A stretch of 64,000 nucleotides of DNA from Flavobacterium piscis. Lineage in GTDB: Bacteria > Bacteroidota > Bacteroidia > Flavobacteriales > Flavobacteriaceae. Positions 14,420-24,383 of this stretch are shown piece by piece. The position numbers and the translations under genes were made by a program. The notes under the pieces were generated by a model that worked only from the letters and a program-made list of their open reading frames with translations, made no database searches and was not told the origin of the DNA. Location: assembly GCF_001686925.1 (NCBI RefSeq), contig NZ_LVEN01000046.1, positions 248,001 to 312,000 of the forward strand. The letters are read 5' to 3'. The number at the start of each line of letters is the position of its first letter. Position 1 is the first letter of the stretch.

Positions 14420-16405
14420 TTATTTCATCTTAATTTTCAAAACAGTCACAGAGTACGCTGGAAAATCATATTGAACTTTGTTTCCATTTACTTTAAACTG
14501 ACTTTCTTTTGGACTAATTTTAGTTGGAGCAGCAAATGAATTTTCATCATTTAATCCGTCTCCGTTCAAAGTAATCGCCGTTCCTTTTGAATCTAATTTG
14601 GCGCCTTTTAAATCAACGGAAACATTTTGAGATGCTGCAGAAGTGTTCACAATTTTCAGAATTACTTCTTTAGAATTCACATCTTTTACTGCAGATGCAA
14701 ACAAATCGTTTTGACCTGTAACAGCTTTTCCGTCTTTTGTAATGTTGATTAAATCGGTTCCTTTATTGTTTGAAAATAACTTTTGCACATAATAATTTGG
14801 CGTTCCATACGATTGTAAATTGTTGAACCAAATCATATCCGGCGTCCATTGCCAGCCTTCAACATGCGCCAATAAAGGTGCGTAAGAAGTCAGGTGAACA
14901 ACCTCAGCATTACGCTCCATTCCGGTCATGAAAGCCGCTTCAGAAAAAGCACATTCCCAATTGTTTTTATTATCAGGACTTGCAATTGCTACACTTTGTG
15001 CTGCATATTCTCCGGCAAAAATCTTTGGTCCTTTACGGTCGTAATTATCGTAACGGGTTGCATTTTTTCTAAACCATTCCGGGTTTTTATAGTAATGCTC
15101 GTCTACAATTTCTGCGTTTAGTTTTTTAAGTTCTTTCATACCATAATCAAAATAATCTCCGTCAGGAAATGGTCCGGTTCCTGAAACAATTGTAATATTT
15201 GGATATTTAGCTTTGATAGCTTTTTCGAAAACTTTAAAACGTTCAATATAATCTGGTCCCCATTGCTCGTTTCCAACTCCAATGAATTTTAAATTGAATG
15301 GTTTTGGATGTCCCATATCGGCTCTCACTTTTCCCCAAGCTGTCGTTTGATCGCCGTTTGCAAATTCAATTAAATCTAAAGCATCTTGTACATAAGGATC
15401 GATTTGATCCATTGGAACCAATTCTCCGGTGTTGAATTGACACGCCATTCCACAGCTTAAAATAGGAAGCGGAGAAGCTCCAATATCTTCTGAAAGTTGG
15501 AAATATTCAAAGAATCCTAAACCAAAACTCTGAAAATAGTCTGGAGCAGGACGATGTGCAAATTCCATGTTCCAACGGTTTACGGCAGTTTCTCTGTCTT
15601 CCACTTTTCCAACTGATTTTTTCCATTGGTAACGTTCTGCCAAAGTTCTTCCTTCTACAATACAGCCGCCTGGAAAACGTAAAAATCCTGGTTTCAAATC
15701 GTATAATAATTGTACTAAATCACTACGCATCCCATTTTTTCTTCCTTTCCAGGTATCTTCTGGAAACAACGAAATATTATCCAAATCGATAACTCCGTTT
15801 CCTTCAAAAGTAATTTTCAGTTTTGCCTTAGCTTCTGTTGCTGTAGACGTTAATTGAGCGGTATAATCTGTCCAGTCTTTTGATGTTGGAACAATCGAAG
15901 TTTCGCCTAAAACTTTATCGTCCTTATCTATAAATTGAAACTTGATCTTGGTAATGTTTCCTGATAATTTTGAAGCTTTTAAAGACAGATTGTATTTGAG
16001 GCCTTTCTTAATTCCCATTCCCCTAAAACCTTCATTGATCAATTGATAACCGCTTGCATCATTAAGAGTAACTCTGCAATAATTATGATTGGTTCCTTGG
16101 TTTGAATACTGAACTACAGTGGCAATTCCGGATTGCTGATTTAGTTTATGACGATCGCTGTTGGGTTCTTGCCAACCCATCATTGGAAAAAGAAATTCGA
16201 ACGATCTGTTTTTAATCATTTCAGCATACAAACCTCCATCGGCTGCAAAATTGATGTCTTCGAAAAATACTCCGTACATAGTCGGCTGAATTTTGGTTAC
16301 TGTTTGGGCAACATTAACCTGAAGATTATTTTTTTGTGCCGAAGCAAAAAGGCCGTTCAGCAATAAACCGCAAAGGGTAATTTTGGTAATTAAATTGGAC
16401 TTCAT
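14420..16405 (-). CDS. GH51 alpha-L-arabinofuranosidase with inserted carbohydrate-binding-like domain
   Basis: This exo-acting enzyme removes alpha-L-arabinofuranosyl residues from arabinan or arabinoxylan fragments. It has 661 residues with signal peptide ending ASAQ, so it is periplasmic. A beta-sandwich segment at about 90-215 resembles CBM4-type modules, and the GH51 barrel follows. Acid/base E380 lies in GVGNEQWGP and nucleophile E466 in KIFAGEYAAQ. The C-terminal beta domain covers about 560-661. It is the last glycosidase of the locus, 357 bp after the GH127 gene, and precedes the separately promoted araB. It is distinct from the shorter GH51 at 22775, and the two probably prefer different substrates. 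Confidence 0.93.
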   Translation of the reverse strand: MKSNLITKITLCGLLLNGLFASAQKNNLQVNVAQTVTKIQPTMYGVFFEDINFAADGGLYAEMIKNRSFEFLFPMMGWQEPNSDRHKLNQQSGIATVVQYSNQGTNHNYCRVTLNDASGYQLINEGFRGMGIKKGLKYNLSLKASKLSGNITKIKFQFIDKDDKVLGETSIVPTSKDWTDYTAQLTSTATEAKAKLKITFEGNGVIDLDNISLFPEDTWKGRKNGMRSDLVQLLYDLKPGFLRFPGGCIVEGRTLAERYQWKKSVGKVEDRETAVNRWNMEFAHRPAPDYFQSFGLGFFEYFQLSEDIGASPLPILSCGMACQFNTGELVPMDQIDPYVQDALDLIEFANGDQTTAWGKVRADMGHPKPFNLKFIGVGNEQWGPDYIERFKVFEKAIKAKYPNITIVSGTGPFPDGDYFDYGMKELKKLNAEIVDEHYYKNPEWFRKNATRYDNYDRKGPKIFAGEYAAQSVAIASPDNKNNWECAFSEAAFMTGMERNAEVVHLTSYAPLLAHVEGWQWTPDMIWFNNLQSYGTPNYYVQKLFSNNKGTDLINITKDGKAVTGQNDLFASAVKDVNSKEVILKIVNTSAASQNVSVDLKGAKLDSKGTAITLNGDGLNDENSFAAPTKISPKESQFKVNGNKVQYDFPAYSVTVLKIKMK

Positions 16406-16762
16406 TTTTTATTATATTTAATGTGTTTTTAGCACGCGGATGACGTGGGTTAAAACGGGTTTTTATTTTTATTTATTTAACTGTGGCTTAAATTTAAAAC
16501 ACATAGAAACATAGTTTTTTGGTGCTAAAAAGGCATTTCATTTATTTAAAAAAACATAGCTATGTGTGCAAATCTAGATTTGTTTTGTACTCTTTTTTAT
16601 TAGTTTTAATTCTATAGTATCTATGTGTTTAAATTTTCTCACGCAGATTTCGGAGATCGAGCAGATTTTTTTGTAATCTTTTTAATCCTTTAATCTATGG
16701 CATTTTCTTGATTCTTTCTTCTTTCCTCTATTTTCTATATTCTATATTCTATGTTCTTTATT
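16406..16762. other. Gap between GH127 and GH51 genes with repeats
   Basis: There is no gene here. I see an imperfect inverted repeat (about 16490-16513 and 16611-16638, built on AACACATAGA and CTATGTGTTT) and a pyrimidine tract at 16713-16768 that resembles the one at 1266-1345. No AraR-type palindrome or convincing promoter for the GH51 gene is visible. Confidence 0.6.
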
Positions 16763-18745
16763 CTATTTATAATCCAACCAAACTTTCATTTTTCCAACGC
16801 CACGATTCGACCACGAATAATAAGGAATGGCTTTGAATTTTGAATTCTCAATTACATTTACGCCCTGCAATAAATTAGCTTCTTTTTTTACTTTGAAAGT
16901 ATCTGAAGAACTTATATTGATTTTATCGAAATTGCTTTTGTTATCAATTTCTTCAACTGCGTAAACAATTGGACCGTATTCTAAAGAAACTTTGCTTTTA
17001 TTGGTTGCAACTTTTGAATTGGTTTCAACTTCCTGAACTTCCATTGGGAAATTAAGAGCGATTTTATCTCCTTTTTTCCAATTTCTGGTTACGTTGAAAT
17101 AACCATTTTCAGGCTGAATTGCCAATGTTTCCCCGTTTACGGTAATCGTTGGTTTTTGAGTTGCAGCTTTTCTATACGTATATAAATCTCCTGGCAAAAC
17201 TTCATTTCTTGCCCAGCCCGGAACTCTAAGTTTAATTGTGAATTTACTCTCTTTTTTCGGATTTACAGAAATTCCAACTTTTCCGTTCCAAGGATAAGAA
17301 GTTTGCTGTGCAATCTGTAAATCGGTTTTTCCTAATGTAAAAGAAGCATCATTTGAAGCATACAAATTCACATATAAATCATTCTTTGTTTTGGAATAAA
17401 TTAAACCGGGAATTGATGGGATAAAACGAATCAAATTAGTCGGACAGCAGGAACAATCAAACCAAGCCTGACGCGTACACGAACCTCTGTTCGATTTGTA
17501 AATGCCATCAGCTTCTAAGGCATTTGGATAAAAAAATTGTTTTCCGTCAAGCGAAATGCCCGAAATTAATCCGTTGTACATGGTTCTTTCGATAACATCA
17601 AAATATTGAGATTTCCCGTATAAACTGTGCAGTCTGTGGTTCCAATACACATCGCCAATTGCAGCGCAGGTTTCGTTGTAAGCGGTTAAATTAGGTAATT
17701 CATAATTATCTCCAAATGCTTCTCCGTCATGTCGCGAACCTATCCCGCCGGTGATGTACATTTTTTTATTGACCATGTTATCCCATAAATTATTTACGGC
17801 ATTTTCATAGGCTTTGTCTTTTGTCAGTGCGACAATATCGGTCATTCCCGCATACATATAAACGGCACGAACAGCATGTCCTACTACTTCTTTTTGCTCT
17901 GTAACTGGTATATGATCCTGTGCATATTCTCCGTATAATTTGTGATTATTTGGATTCCCGCGATTGTCCAGATAATATTTGGCCAGTTTCAAATAATCTT
18001 TCTTTCCTGTAATTTGATACAATTTTAGTAATCCTGTTTCTACAATCTGATGTCCCGGAACTCCTTTTACCTGACCTGGATTATCTCCAAAAGTTCTTAC
18101 CAGCATATCGGCTGCTTTTATGGCAATCTCTAGAAAATTGGTTTTTCCGGTTGCTTCATAATGCACGATTGCGGCTTCTATTAAATGTCCCGGATTATAT
18201 AATTCATGACTAATCTGCAAAGATTCCCAACGTTTTCCTTCGATCACGGGAACCCAGGTTGCAGGTGGTTTTGCCGGATTTATCGTTCTCCAGGTTGTAA
18301 TGTATCCGTCTGCTTCCTGACCTATTTTTACAATGGCAATCATCGAATCCAGAACCCTTTCCAGCTTGGGATTTGGAGCACTGATCAAAGTATTTGAGGC
18401 TCCTTCAATGATTTTATACACATCAGTGTCGTCAAAAGGCATATCGCCGCGAACTTTTCCTGTTTTTTGTTTTCCTGCAATTAAAAAGTTTTCAAAACGC
18501 CCTTCTTCATTGCATTTTTGAATCGCGTAAGCTATCGTAATTTCCTGTACTCTTTTGATAATGGGCAGCCAAAAAGAATCGGTAAGTTTTACGTTCTGAA
18601 TATTGACCGGCTCAATTTCGTAACCCGCTTTTAAGACGGAAGTTTTATCGCTTTTTTGCACCACATTGTTTTTGTTTTCTTTACAAGAAATCAAAATTAA
18701 AAGTGATAAGAAAATTGTTATTATAGGAAAATTATATTTTTTCAT
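16763..18745 (-). CDS. GH127 beta-L-arabinofuranosidase (DUF1680 family), lipoprotein
   Basis: GH127 enzymes release beta-linked L-arabinofuranose, as found in the Hyp-arabinosides of extensin and in some pectic side chains. The 660-residue protein has a lipobox (LIS before C21). Residues matching the zinc/catalytic centre of the characterized Bifidobacterium enzyme are E358 and C360 in NETCAA, and C433 and C434 in CSCCPTN. An alpha/alpha barrel covers about 50-450 and beta-sandwich domains the C-terminal part. The next gene upstream (GH43) ends 12 bp before this start, so the two are co-transcribed. Activity on beta-L-arabinofuranosides is a family-based expectation. Confidence 0.93.
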   Translation of the reverse strand: MKKYNFPIITIFLSLLILISCKENKNNVVQKSDKTSVLKAGYEIEPVNIQNVKLTDSFWLPIIKRVQEITIAYAIQKCNEEGRFENFLIAGKQKTGKVRGDMPFDDTDVYKIIEGASNTLISAPNPKLERVLDSMIAIVKIGQEADGYITTWRTINPAKPPATWVPVIEGKRWESLQISHELYNPGHLIEAAIVHYEATGKTNFLEIAIKAADMLVRTFGDNPGQVKGVPGHQIVETGLLKLYQITGKKDYLKLAKYYLDNRGNPNNHKLYGEYAQDHIPVTEQKEVVGHAVRAVYMYAGMTDIVALTKDKAYENAVNNLWDNMVNKKMYITGGIGSRHDGEAFGDNYELPNLTAYNETCAAIGDVYWNHRLHSLYGKSQYFDVIERTMYNGLISGISLDGKQFFYPNALEADGIYKSNRGSCTRQAWFDCSCCPTNLIRFIPSIPGLIYSKTKNDLYVNLYASNDASFTLGKTDLQIAQQTSYPWNGKVGISVNPKKESKFTIKLRVPGWARNEVLPGDLYTYRKAATQKPTITVNGETLAIQPENGYFNVTRNWKKGDKIALNFPMEVQEVETNSKVATNKSKVSLEYGPIVYAVEEIDNKSNFDKINISSSDTFKVKKEANLLQGVNVIENSKFKAIPYYSWSNRGVGKMKVWLDYK

Positions 18746-18757
18746 TGTTGTTGTATT

Positions 18758-19741
18758 CTATTTTAAAACGGGCCATAAATCTGCATCCCAAAGCATTTCT
18801 TTAACTATTAATCTCGGCACTCCATTAGTTTTCTTTTCGTAAGCATGATAGAAAATGTAATCTTTCCCATCAAAGGTGTAAGCGCTGTTATGGCCTGCGC
18901 CAAAGTAATTTTCGTCGCCTTGCACTACTAAACTGCCCCCGCCTTCATTTAATGATTTTCCGTCTTTATCAACATAAGGTCCGGTTACATTTTTGGCTCT
19001 TCCAACCACAACTTTATAAGTGCTTTTTTCGCCGCGGCAGCATAAATCCCAGGAAAGAAATTGGTAGTAATAACCGTTTTTCTTGAAGATAAATGGAGCT
19101 TCTAATGCACCGTCTCCCGGATCTGAATCTGGTAATTCAAAAGTTCTTTTGCGCTTCGAAATCGTGTGCCATTCCTGAGGCTGTGCAATCGATTTTAAAT
19201 CGGGATTTAGTTTCACCAATTTCAATCCTTCCCAAAAAGAACCAAAGGATAACCATGGCGTATTGTTTTCGTCAAAAATTAAATTCGGATCAATGGCATT
19301 CCACATATCGCGATTGGGTTGTGATTGAATCACGATTCCCTGATCGACCCATTTGTATTTTTTATCTTTTGGATCTAATGTTGTATTGGTCGCAACGCCA
19401 ATTGCCGAAGTATTTTTGGCGAAAGCCGAAACGGAATAATAAAGATAATACGTATTGTTATGAAACGAAATATCCGGTGCCCAGATATGATTTTTAAAAT
19501 CAGCAGCAACACCATCTGCCCAAACGGGTTTTTCTGCAAAAACGGGAGGCTGTTTGTCCCATTTTTTTAAATCTTTAGAACTAAAAACACTGATTCCGTT
19601 CCCTGTACAATACAAATAATAAGTGTCTTTTTGTTTGATGACAACCGGATCGTGCACTACAATATCCTGCGCAAATGAAACTGAAGCTATCAGCATCATA
19701 AGAACAGAAAGTGAATATTTTATGTTTTTGTAAAACTTCAT
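18758..19741 (-). CDS. GH43 arabinanase, endo-1,5-alpha-L-arabinanase-like
   Basis: This 327-residue secreted protein (signal ending SFAQ) has the five-bladed GH43 propeller. The general base is D31 (VVHDPVV), the pKa-modulating Asp is D151 (NAIDPNL) and the general acid is E214 (LEAPFIF). The segment CCRGEKSTYKVVVGRAKNVTGPY is typical of the arabinanase subgroup of GH43. It should cut alpha-1,5-linked arabinan backbone or arabino-oligosaccharides in the periplasm. It lies just before the GH127 gene in the same transcript. Confidence 0.9.
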   Translation of the reverse strand: MKFYKNIKYSLSVLMMLIASVSFAQDIVVHDPVVIKQKDTYYLYCTGNGISVFSSKDLKKWDKQPPVFAEKPVWADGVAADFKNHIWAPDISFHNNTYYLYYSVSAFAKNTSAIGVATNTTLDPKDKKYKWVDQGIVIQSQPNRDMWNAIDPNLIFDENNTPWLSFGSFWEGLKLVKLNPDLKSIAQPQEWHTISKRKRTFELPDSDPGDGALEAPFIFKKNGYYYQFLSWDLCCRGEKSTYKVVVGRAKNVTGPYVDKDGKSLNEGGGSLVVQGDENYFGAGHNSAYTFDGKDYIFYHAYEKKTNGVPRLIVKEMLWDADLWPVLK

Positions 19742-19861
19742 AATTGGATATTTTTTTTCACCATATAAGTGATATAAGATAATTTAAGCTTTTGCTGAAA
19801 ACTGTGACTTTCTACATCATATAAGCTAAAACTGAAAACCGAGACTGAGGCTGTAAACTAT

Positions 19862-20839
19862 TTACTGAATACCCTCAGATGTCATGACCACTCGTTTCAT
19901 CGTTCCGTCTTTGTTGTAATACAATTTATCGACACAAACAGATCTTCTGAAACTTCCTCCGTCTGGAATAGATGCTCCGTTGTGATATATAAAATACGAC
20001 TGTCCTTTAAAATCTATTATCGCCTGATGGTTTGTATTACTATTTCCGGCGATTTCATTCAGAATTCCTTTGAACTCCCACGGACCTGTAATTGATTTAC
20101 TCATGGCGTAGGCAATTTTCTCCGGAAACTCATACGCATAAGATAAATAATACCAGTCTTTATGTTTGTGAATCCAGGGGGCTTCTGTAAAATGCGGCAA
20201 CTCTTTTATGTGATGAATCGGGCCATCTAATTCGATCATATTTTCTTTTAATTTGGCATAATGACAGGCTGTATTTCCCCAAAATAAATAGGCTTGTCCA
20301 TCTGTATCGATATAAACTGTAGGATCGATATCGTCCCAGCTTATATCGGTAAATTTGGTCATGTCGTTTGTAATCAAAGCTTTTCCAAGCGCATCTTTAA
20401 AAGGTCCTGTTGGACTTTCAGAAACTGCAATTCCAATAGCTTTGCCGTGCACTGAGCCATGTTCGACGGTCACATACCAATAAAATTTTCCGTTTCTTTC
20501 AATTACCTGCGACGCCCATGCGTCACCTTTCGCCCATGTAAAATCACTAGCTTTTAAGGGCACCGGATGTGATTCCCATTTTTTCATATCCGAAGAAGAA
20601 TATACTACCCATTCGTTCATTTTATAAAAATGAAAATCTTTAGGTGCTTCGTCATGACCTGCATATAAATACACTTTATCCTTGTAAACCAATGCTGCAG
20701 GATCTCCTGTATATTGATCTTTTATAATTGGGTTATTGAATTTTGCGGGGTCAATTTGAGTTTTACCAGACTGTGCCTGAACTATTGGACAGTTAGCTAA
20801 TAAAACTAAAAGTGAAAGGCTTGTAATTATATTCTTCAT
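19862..20839 (-). CDS. GH43 family arabinofuranosidase or xylosidase
   Basis: This 325-residue secreted GH43 enzyme has a signal peptide ending VQAQ. The catalytic triad is D46 (YTGDPAALV), D172 (DDIDPTVY) and E219 (FTEAPWIH). The sequence around YAGHDEAPKDFHFYKMNEWVVYSS is of the type annotated as alpha-N-arabinofuranosidase acting on arabinoxylan or arabino-oligosaccharides, and it differs from the arabinanase-like GH43 proteins in this locus. The exact specificity cannot be read from sequence. It is 120 bp upstream of the next GH43 and 298 bp after another GH43. Confidence 0.87.
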   Translation of the reverse strand: MKNIITSLSLLVLLANCPIVQAQSGKTQIDPAKFNNPIIKDQYTGDPAALVYKDKVYLYAGHDEAPKDFHFYKMNEWVVYSSSDMKKWESHPVPLKASDFTWAKGDAWASQVIERNGKFYWYVTVEHGSVHGKAIGIAVSESPTGPFKDALGKALITNDMTKFTDISWDDIDPTVYIDTDGQAYLFWGNTACHYAKLKENMIELDGPIHHIKELPHFTEAPWIHKHKDWYYLSYAYEFPEKIAYAMSKSITGPWEFKGILNEIAGNSNTNHQAIIDFKGQSYFIYHNGASIPDGGSFRRSVCVDKLYYNKDGTMKRVVMTSEGIQ

Positions 20840-20903
20840 TATGGTTTATTTACACATTATTTTTTTTCACGCAGATTTTTATTTTTTAAGTCATGATAAA
20901 TAA

Positions 20904-21063
20904 GTCCCAACGGGACGTCATATTTATAGTGTTTTTTTGTTCTTTAGTAAAACCCCATCGGGGTGACATATTTGCAATCTTAAGAAAAACTTATATATCG
21001 CTCCGCTGGAGCTAATCGAAACAACCTATTATATTCGCTATAAATATTACGGTCCGCTGGAGC
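20904..21063. repeat. Cluster of four short hairpin repeats
   Basis: Within the 298-bp gap between two GH43 genes there are four units with 5-bp arms and 3-nt loops: GTCCC-AAC-GGGAC (20904), ACCCC-ATC-GGGGT (20952), GCTCC-GCT-GGAGC (21000) and a decayed GGTCC-GCT-GGAGC (21051). Flanking words such as GTCATATTT and GACATATTT recur. Related units lie at 35012-35300. Confidence 0.7.
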
Positions 21064-21137
21064 TTTTAATGCCCTAAACTACTTTCTTGAAATCTGGGCT
21101 ATTGTTGGAACTTGGAATTTAAAAAAATTGGAATTTC

Positions 21138-22763
21138 CTAATTTATCTTTTTACCCCAAACCGGTAATCCCGTTGCTGTTAAACCTGAGTAACTCAAGGT
21201 TACTTTTCTGGTTGCTGATTCCCAATCCCAGGCATCGGTTACGTTGCATTTTACTCCGTTTACAGTCAAGATTTTTTTTGCACTATCATACGACCAGACA
21301 CCTGTAACATCTCCGCTTACTTTTTTATCTGCGGTTAAGTAAACAGTAACTGATTTTTGAATGGTTTTGTATTGATAATTCATGGTTATTTGTTCCCATG
21401 TTCCAATAAAACTAGCATCAGAAATCGTTGTTGCCGGTACACCAGCATAACGTTCTGCTTCTACAACCGGCCAGCCATCTTCTGTCCATTGAATACCACG
21501 AACTTGTCCCATCATCACGGCATTCGAAACTGCAATTCCCGGAACTCCTTCAGGCAAACGTGCTTGTGATGCGTAATACCATTGTTTGGTTTCGGGGTTT
21601 TGAAAAATTCCGCAATGTGAAATTCCAACCCAGCCTGTATGATTTTTAAAAGAGTATGGATGCGTTAACATTGGATAACAATCGGCTCCGGATGTAATAC
21701 TGGTTCCGCTAATGGTTTGATATGGTCCCATGATATTTTTTGAACGTGCTACACGTGTATTGTAAGCAACTGATAATTCATCATAAGCCAGAAATAAATA
21801 ATAATATTGAGTATCCGGATTATAAATAATTTCTGGTCCTTCGAGTGCTTGCCAACGATTAGAGTTTACATTACCGCGTCCTGCAATTCGTACTCCGTAA
21901 TCGTCGATTGTTTTTAATTTATCTGGTTTTCCTGTTGCCGGATTCAGTTTTAAAGCTGCGATTCCGGAATGCCATGAACCGTAAATTAAATACTGATCTC
22001 CTTCTGGAGTCTGAATAAAACTTGGATCGATCGCATTGAATTTAAAATAAGCATCCCAATCGTTTCCTCCGTTTCGAACGTAACTTTTTACGCCATCAGG
22101 TTCAGAGCAAACGACCATTCCTTTATCTACCCAATTGTTAGACGCTAAATCAGTTGTTTCGGCTAAGCCAATGAAAGCGCGTTCTGTCCAGGAAGTGTTC
22201 GTGTCTGTCCCTACAATAGGATTCGTCACTACTATGCTGTAATACATTCTGTAAATATTGCCTACTTTTCGAACGCAAGGTGCCCAATATCCATAATTAG
22301 GATTTGTAATGGGCGGCAATGCCGGAGACATTCTTGCTCTTTTATTGTTTAACGAATCTTTTACCCAGGCCGGGGCTTCGGTCATTGACGATCCCATAAA
22401 TTCCCAGTTGATTAAATCTTTCGATCTTCTGTAAAAAAAATGTCCGTGACCATCCGTTGCATTCCCGTAAGAAGCATCTGTTTGGTACATATAATAGTAA
22501 TCACCCGATTTTTCTACAGATGGATCGTGAACGTTGGCTAAGTTCCATTGTGCTCTGCTTCCCCAACCTGATAACGAGGTGTAATTATCAGCATAAGTTG
22601 GCCCGGGAAAAGCCGGCGTCACTACGGGCGGATCAACCACAACAGGCGGATCAGGATTTTCATTTGTTGCAGGATCATCTTTTGAACAGCTCACTGCAGC
22701 AAAAACAAATAAAAGCAGCCCTAAATACGAGGCTGTTTTTATTATGTATTTTGATTTTTTCAT
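21138..22763 (-). CDS. GH43 arabinanase-like lipoprotein with C-terminal beta domain
   Basis: This 541-residue lipoprotein (lipobox AVS before C26) has a Pro/Val-rich linker at about 30-55, the GH43 propeller at about 60-430, and a small C-terminal lipocalin-like beta domain at about 445-541 (SFIGTWEQITMNYQYKTI). Such two-domain proteins are annotated as endo-1,5-alpha-L-arabinanases in Bacteroidetes. The catalytic residues are D80 (VHDPS), D246 (AIDPS) and probably E308 (ALEGPE). Surface anchoring fits first attack on arabinan outside the cell. It starts 11 bp after the GH51 stop, in the same operon. Confidence 0.9.
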   Translation of the reverse strand: MKKSKYIIKTASYLGLLLFVFAAVSCSKDDPATNENPDPPVVVDPPVVTPAFPGPTYADNYTSLSGWGSRAQWNLANVHDPSVEKSGDYYYMYQTDASYGNATDGHGHFFYRRSKDLINWEFMGSSMTEAPAWVKDSLNNKRARMSPALPPITNPNYGYWAPCVRKVGNIYRMYYSIVVTNPIVGTDTNTSWTERAFIGLAETTDLASNNWVDKGMVVCSEPDGVKSYVRNGGNDWDAYFKFNAIDPSFIQTPEGDQYLIYGSWHSGIAALKLNPATGKPDKLKTIDDYGVRIAGRGNVNSNRWQALEGPEIIYNPDTQYYYLFLAYDELSVAYNTRVARSKNIMGPYQTISGTSITSGADCYPMLTHPYSFKNHTGWVGISHCGIFQNPETKQWYYASQARLPEGVPGIAVSNAVMMGQVRGIQWTEDGWPVVEAERYAGVPATTISDASFIGTWEQITMNYQYKTIQKSVTVYLTADKKVSGDVTGVWSYDSAKKILTVNGVKCNVTDAWDWESATRKVTLSYSGLTATGLPVWGKKIN

Positions 22764-22774
22764 CTTTTAGCTTG

Positions 22775-24322
22775 TTATTTTCCTTCTAACACTACTACTG
22801 AGAAAGGAGGAATTGTGATTTCTAATTTTCCTTTTTTATTTTCGAAACCTTTAAAAACTGTTGGTACAATTTTGTTTGGAGTATCGAATGAATTATAATC
22901 CTGTAACTTAGCTGATGTTATAATAGTTCCTGTAAAATTTTTCACGCCCAGATTATTCACATCTATTTCTATTTTATTTTTATTCTTAGCATCTACATTT
23001 ACTAAAGAAATATGAACCAATCCGCTTTTGTCTTTTGATGCCGATGCAGAAACTGCCGGAAGTGATTCTCCGTTGAACGTGTATAATGGTGATTGAAAAT
23101 TGACTGGCAATAATTTAGCATCCTGATGAACGCTGTACAATTTCATAACATGGTACGTTGGCGTTGTAATCATTTTTGCTTTATCAGTAAGGATTACCGC
23201 TTGCAAAACGTTTACACATTGTGCTAAGTTTGCCATACGAACCCTGTCTGCATGATTGTTGAAGATGTTAAGAGTTGCTCCGGCCAAAACCGCATCTCTC
23301 ATTGTATTTTGCTGGTATAAAAATCCAGGATTTGATCCTTTTTCTACTTCGTACCAGGCTCCCCATTCGTCTACAATCATGGCTACTTTTTTCTCCGGAT
23401 CGTATTTGTCCATTATCGCAGCATGTTTGGTCACCAATTCTTCCATTTTTAAAGCAGATTGCATGGTATGGAAATAGCCGTCTTCTGTAAAATTTACTCC
23501 ATCGCCTTTTTTAGCCCAATCGATAACGGCATAATGATGTACTCCTACTCCGCCCAACATATTGATCGGAATGTTTTTCATTAAAACTTCTGTCCAGTTA
23601 TAATCGGCGCTGTTTGATCCTGATGCAATTCTGGTAATTCCGCCCGTGTTTTCCCAATCTGACATGAAAGTGGCGTATTTGCGGTATTCATTAGCATAAT
23701 ATTCTGCTGTCATATTTCCTCCACAACCCCAGGCTTCATTTCCAATTCCCCAAAATTTTACTTTCCAAGGTTCTGTTCTTCCGTTTTTTTTACGCAAATC
23801 ACTCATCGGACTTTTGCCGCTGAAGTTGGTGTATTGAACCCAATCAGACAATTCCTGAACGGTTCCGCTTCCAACGTTTCCTGACAAATAAGGCTCTGCT
23901 CCCAGCAATTCGCACATATTAAGGAAATCGTGTGTCCCGAAACTATTATCTTCAGTCACGCCACCCCACCATTTGTTTACAATAGTTGGTCTCTCTTGTT
24001 GTGGTCCTATTCCGTCTTTCCAGTGGTACGTATCAGCAAAACATCCGCCTGGCCATCTTAAATTTGGAATTTTTAATTCTTTTAAAGCTTTAACAATGTC
24101 ATTTCTAACTCCTTTTGTATTTGGAATTTTTGATGTGTCGCCCACAAAAAAACCTCCATAAATAGAGCGTCCTAAATGTTCTGCAAAATGCCCGTAAATG
24201 TTTTTGTCGATTGTAGGTGCATCTGCATTGTTTTTTATAGTAACAACTGTAGTTTGATTTTGAGCAAAATTAACCTGACTGAAAAGGGTAAAAAGAAATG
24301 TGCTTAAAAGTATTTTTTTCAT
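22775..24322 (-). CDS. GH51 alpha-L-arabinofuranosidase
   Basis: This 515-residue GH51 enzyme has a signal peptide ending NFAQ. Acid/base E196 lies in WGIGNEAWGCGG and nucleophile E319 in MIVDEWGAWYE. The segment NLRWPGGCFADTYHWKDGIGP is a GH51 signature. It removes alpha-L-arabinofuranosyl side chains or shortens arabino-oligosaccharides in the periplasm. It lacks the inserted module of the second GH51 at 14420 and is close to the well-studied short GH51 enzymes. It is tightly linked to its GH43 neighbours, with gaps of 61 bp before it and 11 bp after it. Confidence 0.94.
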   Translation of the reverse strand: MKKILLSTFLFTLFSQVNFAQNQTTVVTIKNNADAPTIDKNIYGHFAEHLGRSIYGGFFVGDTSKIPNTKGVRNDIVKALKELKIPNLRWPGGCFADTYHWKDGIGPQQERPTIVNKWWGGVTEDNSFGTHDFLNMCELLGAEPYLSGNVGSGTVQELSDWVQYTNFSGKSPMSDLRKKNGRTEPWKVKFWGIGNEAWGCGGNMTAEYYANEYRKYATFMSDWENTGGITRIASGSNSADYNWTEVLMKNIPINMLGGVGVHHYAVIDWAKKGDGVNFTEDGYFHTMQSALKMEELVTKHAAIMDKYDPEKKVAMIVDEWGAWYEVEKGSNPGFLYQQNTMRDAVLAGATLNIFNNHADRVRMANLAQCVNVLQAVILTDKAKMITTPTYHVMKLYSVHQDAKLLPVNFQSPLYTFNGESLPAVSASASKDKSGLVHISLVNVDAKNKNKIEIDVNNLGVKNFTGTIITSAKLQDYNSFDTPNKIVPTVFKGFENKKGKLEITIPPFSVVVLEGK

Positions 24323-24383
24323 AATGTGTTTTTATAAGTTATAAAGAGGAAAGCTTGATGAAACTTTCCTCTAAATAGTATTT